7,269 nt of DNA from Anaerolineales bacterium. GTDB lineage: Bacteria; Chloroflexota; Anaerolineae; Epilineales; JAANWY01. Positions 5,810 through 7,269 of this stretch are shown one piece after another. Numbering within the stretch: the first letter of the stretch is position 1; each line of letters opens with the position of its first letter. Made by a program: the position numbers and the translations under genes. Below the pieces are notes generated by a model. That model was not told the origin of the DNA. It made no database searches and was given only the letters and a program-made list of their open reading frames with translations. Where the stretch lies: assembly GCA_018263655.1 (NCBI GenBank), contig JAANWY010000189.1:1-7269 (forward strand), given 5' to 3'.

Positions 5810-5840
5810 ACAGACGCGCTAGACAGACGCGCTAGACAGA
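5802..5840. repeat. 13-bp tandem repeat, three units, over the htrA stop codon
   Basis: Three identical head-to-tail copies of CGCGCTAGACAGA (5802-5814, 5815-5827, 5828-5840). The first copy contains the TAG stop (5807-5809) of the third htrA gene. The period equals that of the array at 1-117. The unit differs, though two AGACGC hexamers here are the complement of GCGTCT in that array. Confidence 0.93.
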
Positions 5841-5886
5841 CACCACGTGAGAATGACATCTAATATTAGACTAGTACAGCTCGGCG

Positions 5887-5921
5887 GATTACGTCTCGCG
5901 ATGGTCTCGCGATGGTCTCGC
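5887..5921. repeat. Degenerate GTCTC tandem units before hspR
   Basis: One 13-mer GATTACGTCTCGC (5887-5899), identical to units 8-9 of the array at 1-117, is followed by two 11-mers GATGGTCTCGC (5900-5910, 5911-5921). Like the first array it runs directly into the GATGG that opens the palindrome. Confidence 0.88.
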
Positions 5922-5980
5922 GATGGCCGAAGGTCTCCCGTCTGCGTGCGTCGCACGCAGACGGGAGACCTTCGGCCATC
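5922..5980. repeat. 59-bp perfect palindrome, GGTCTCC family (copy 3)
   Basis: Arms 5922-5950 (starting GATGGCCGAAGGTCTCCCG) and 5952-5980 are exact reverse complements over 29 bp with one central base (T5951). The outer half matches copy 1 at 124-171, while the inner half (TCTGCGTGCG) differs from it. The perfect pairing suggests recent formation or active maintenance. No T-run follows; the sequence continues AAAAGGC as in the grpE leader. Confidence 0.95.
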
Positions 5981-6017
5981 AAAAGGCGGCCACTGGGGCA
6001 AATCTAACAATGTCAAG
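5978..6017 (+). promoter_or_regulatory. Leader module shared by hspR and grpE (second copy)
   Basis: ATCAAAAGGC (5978-5987), 13 bases, then AATCTAACAATGTCAAG (6001-6017), matching 175-214 in sequence and spacing. In this copy the 3' end extends into the palindrome GTCAAGTTGAC (6012-6022), which is absent before grpE. If this is an HspR operator, hspR would be autoregulated, as is known in Streptomyces; that is inference. The gene start lies 30 nt downstream. Confidence 0.5.
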
Positions 6018-6046
6018 TTGACGAGTGGTTGAGGGTGTTGTTGGAA

Positions 6047-6385
6047 ATGTCTGAACGACGACCAGACGAACCGTGTTACATCATCAGCGTTGCAGCGCGT
6101 CTTGCGGATCTCCATCCTCAGACCTTGCGTCACTATGAACGGATCGGCTTAATCAAGCCGGCCCGCGCATCGGGCAATCGGCGACTCTACTCCGAGAAGG
6201 ACCTCGAGCGATTGCGCCGGATCTCTAGGTTGACGGACGAGATGAGCGTGAGCTTGGCCGGCGTCGAGCTGATCTTGGAGATGCGTGAGGAAATACGCAG
6301 AATGGAACAGGAAATGGATCGGATGCAGGCCGAGTTGGAAGCAGAGGTGCGACGCTTGCAACGACGTCTAAGGCGAACGTCATAA
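6047..6385 (+). CDS. hspR: HspR-like heat-shock repressor (MerR family)
   Basis: This is a small cytosolic DNA-binding repressor (112 residues from ATG 6047). It opens with YIISVAARLADLHPQTLRHYERIGLIKP, the MerR-type helix-turn-helix (about 11-37), followed by the wing (about 38-49, NRRLYS) and the HspR-like segment VSLAGVELILEM (68-79). The C-terminus (about 76-110) is a charged, heptad-like helix suited to dimerisation. There are no metal- or drug-binding cysteines as in other MerR proteins. Known HspR proteins repress dnaK operons with DnaK as co-repressor, which fits grpE and dnaJ upstream. The start is the ATG with GAGGG 11 nt upstream; in-frame TTG 6029, GTG 6035, TTG 6038 and TTG 6041 are alternatives. 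Its stop codon is part of an 11-bp tandem repeat. Confidence 0.88.
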   Translation: MSERRPDEPCYIISVAARLADLHPQTLRHYERIGLIKPARASGNRRLYSEKDLERLRRISRLTDEMSVSLAGVELILEMREEIRRMEQEMDRMQAELEAEVRRLQRRLRRTS

Positions 6386-6397
6386 GAACATCATAAG
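6376..6397. repeat. 11-bp tandem repeat at the end of hspR
   Basis: AACGTCATAAG (6376-6386) is followed by AACATCATAAG (6387-6397). A third unit AACGTCATAAG lies at 6536-6546, beyond the MITE-like insertion. Removing the insertion and one copy of its target duplication restores three consecutive units. The first unit includes the hspR stop codon (6383-6385). Confidence 0.85.
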
Positions 6398-6527
6398 GTG
6401 ACTACTCAGGCACTTCGTGCCTACACAAGAAGAGACCGGAAAAGGTGGGGGTGTGGGGGACGGCCGCCCCCCACACCCCACCTTTTCCGCATTTCTTAAT
6501 TGCGAGGGTGGTAGCCTGAGTAGTGAC
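6398..6527. mobile_element. MITE-like element, 130 bp, with 8-bp target duplication
   Basis: The left end GTGACTACTCAGGC (6398-6411) and the right end GCCTGAGTAGTGAC (6514-6527) are 14-bp terminal inverted repeats with one mismatch. They are flanked by direct repeats ATCATAAG (6390-6397 and 6528-6535), extendable to 9 bp by a shared C. There is no transposase reading frame. Inside are a small hairpin (GGCAC-TTC-GTGCC, 6409-6421) and a large G-rich hairpin (6438-6488). The insertion separates hspR from the BON gene; without it the two would lie about 35 nt apart. The parent insertion sequence is not identified. Confidence 0.82.
6438..6488. repeat. G-rich hairpin inside the MITE
   Basis: Arms 6438-6463 (starting GGAAAAGGTGGGGGTGTGG) and 6464-6488 pair end to end with almost no loop, with one bulged G and one mismatch. 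The left arm has G-runs of 2, 5, 5 and 2, which could form a G-quadruplex. There is no U-tract after the stem, so a classical terminator is not supported. A second copy of one arm begins at 7244. Confidence 0.85.
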
Positions 6528-6558
6528 ATCATAAGAACGTCATAAGGGAGAAAGGGAC

Positions 6559-7161
6559 ATGGCAGCCCCAATGCAGCAACAAGTACGATCAGCTCAGGAT
6601 CGAGAATTGGATCTGGAGGTTGAGAGAGCTTTGCAGCGATACGATCCCATCCGAAGCTCAGGTTCTCCGATTCAGGTGAGCACTGAAAACGGTGTCGTCA
6701 CGCTGACGGGCTTGGCGCGCAGCCGCACGATGAAGTTGATGGCCGAAAAGATGACGTGCGAGATGCCCGGTGTGGCCGATGTTCGGAATCAGTTGTTGAC
6801 AGACACGGACATCGCATCGTCGGTTGCGTCAGAATTTGCGACGAATGAGCGGCTTCGCCCAGCCGGCGGCATCATCCGTGTGAAGTCGATCCTCGGCGAG
6901 GTTTACCTGGCCGGCGACGTAGCGGCAGACTCTGTCGAGGAGGCCGAAGAACTCAGAGCACTGGCCGAGCGTCTCGCTGAGGGCACATCGGGCGTGACGC
7001 GTGTCATCAACAGCGTTGTGGCTCGCGAGCGCGGCCAGGCGGTTGCAGCAGTGACCGAGGAAGAAGAAGCAGGAGGACTCACGGCGGTGCAAGAGGCCGA
7101 TCTGGACGAGCTACGCGAGAGACGGTCCGCCTGGTCTGAGCGAGCAGCCGCTCAGACATAG
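6559..7161 (+). CDS. Cytosolic protein with two BON domains
   Basis: The 200-residue product has two BON-type repeats. The first spans about 15-82, with IQVSTENGVVTLTGLARS and VRNQLL. The second spans about 84-156, with IIRVKSILGEVYLAGDV and VTRVINSVV. BON domains are thought to bind phospholipid or similar ligands and occur in OsmY and other stress proteins. No signal peptide, lipobox or membrane segment is visible, so it is probably cytosolic, unlike OsmY. The tail (about 157-200) is acidic and Glu/Ala-rich and probably disordered or helical. ATG 6559 has AAGGGAG 8 nt upstream. It follows hspR in the same direction and was probably co-transcribed before the MITE inserted. Its exact function is unknown. 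Confidence 0.85.
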   Translation: MAAPMQQQVRSAQDRELDLEVERALQRYDPIRSSGSPIQVSTENGVVTLTGLARSRTMKLMAEKMTCEMPGVADVRNQLLTDTDIASSVASEFATNERLRPAGGIIRVKSILGEVYLAGDVAADSVEEAEELRALAERLAEGTSGVTRVINSVVARERGQAVAAVTEEEEAGGLTAVQEADLDELRERRSAWSERAAAQT

Positions 7162-7269
7162 CGCTGCAGCGTTGGAGACCTTCGGCCAACGGGAGGGACA
7201 CGGTCGGGAGACAAAGCGGCGACCGGCCCCAGCGGTTGAATGCGGAAAAGATGGGGGTGTGGGGGACGG
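7162..7269. other. Gene-free tail with repeat fragments
   Basis: The bases after the BON gene hold a 10-bp palindrome CGCTGCAGCG (7162-7171), two fragments of the GGTCTCC family in direct orientation (GGAGACCTTCGGCCA at 7174-7188 and CGGTCGGGAGAC at 7201-7212), and the start of a second G-rich hairpin arm (7239-7269). No coding sequence is credible here. Confidence 0.75.
7239..7269. repeat. Second copy of the G-rich hairpin arm, cut by window end
   Basis: From 7244 to the last base, 25 of 26 bases match the left arm of the MITE hairpin (6438-6463), the difference being A7251 for G. The preceding AATGC instead matches the complement of the right flank of that hairpin. The other arm should lie just beyond the window. 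Confidence 0.8.

Larger units (their letters stand above)
5810..6046. other. Repeat-rich leader between htrA cluster and hspR
   Basis: This 237-bp gap contains no credible gene. In order it holds the end of the 13-bp tandem repeat (to 5840), a 12-bp AT-rich palindrome TCTAATATTAGA (5859-5870), degenerate GTCTC tandem units (5887-5921), a 59-bp palindrome (5922-5980) and the leader module shared with grpE (5978-6017). The size and the signals suggest that hspR has its own promoter here rather than depending only on read-through from the htrA genes. Confidence 0.65.

Noticed and set aside
5819..6133. Short frames across the hspR leader on both strands
   Set aside because: They run through tandem repeats and a perfect palindrome, and the peptides mirror the palindrome (VCVRRTQTGDLRPS on both strands).
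6438..6488. Rho-independent terminator after hspR
   Set aside because: The stem is strong but is followed by GCATTTCTTAATTG rather than a U-tract, and it belongs to a transposed element.

Overview
The window reads as a protein quality-control (heat-shock type) locus from a GC-rich bacterium, most likely a Chloroflexota (Anaerolineae-like) genome. The lineage is inferred from an HspR-type repressor, lipoprotein HtrA proteases, unusual TTG starts and a heavy load of short dispersed repeats. No rRNA or other phylogenetic marker is present, so this is moderate confidence only. All six genes that I accept besides the regulator-BON pair, and that pair too, lie on the + strand.

Layout. Bases 1-236 hold a 13-bp tandem array (nine units, probably continuing upstream of the window), a 19-bp-arm inverted repeat and a conserved leader motif. 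grpE follows (237-878). A 225-bp gap carries an AT-rich 22-bp-arm inverted repeat. Then comes a tightly packed block: a CbpA-type dnaJ (1104-2084), and three successive HtrA/DegP-like lipoprotein genes (2089-3384, 3384-4688, 4688-5809), with a 4-nt gap at the first junction and 1-nt stop/start overlaps at the next two. A second repeat-rich leader (5802-6046) repeats the architecture of the first and precedes an hspR-like MerR regulator (6047-6385). After it come a 130-bp MITE-like insertion (6398-6527) and a two-BON-domain protein (6559-7161). The last 108 bases contain repeat fragments only.

How the genes fit together. GrpE and the J-protein are cytosolic DnaK cofactors (dnaK itself is not in the window). 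HspR normally represses dnaK-operon genes with DnaK as co-repressor. The three HtrA proteins each carry a lipobox and should be membrane-anchored outside the cytoplasm. The operon therefore seems to join cytosolic refolding with extracytoplasmic proteolysis.

Most interesting points. (a) The first HtrA paralogue has lost both the catalytic His (Arg147) and the catalytic Ser (Val261) while its fold and PDZ domain remain, so it looks like a pseudoprotease co-expressed with two intact proteases. (b) The leaders of grpE and hspR are copies of one composite cassette (GTCTC-rich tandem array + palindrome + ATCAAAAGGC + exactly 13 nt + a 17-nt motif), a candidate shared regulatory module or mobile repeat. 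(c) Dispersed repeats have been absorbed in frame into the signal-peptide regions of two of the proteases. (d) A MITE with an 8-bp target duplication sits cleanly in an 11-bp tandem repeat between hspR and the BON gene.
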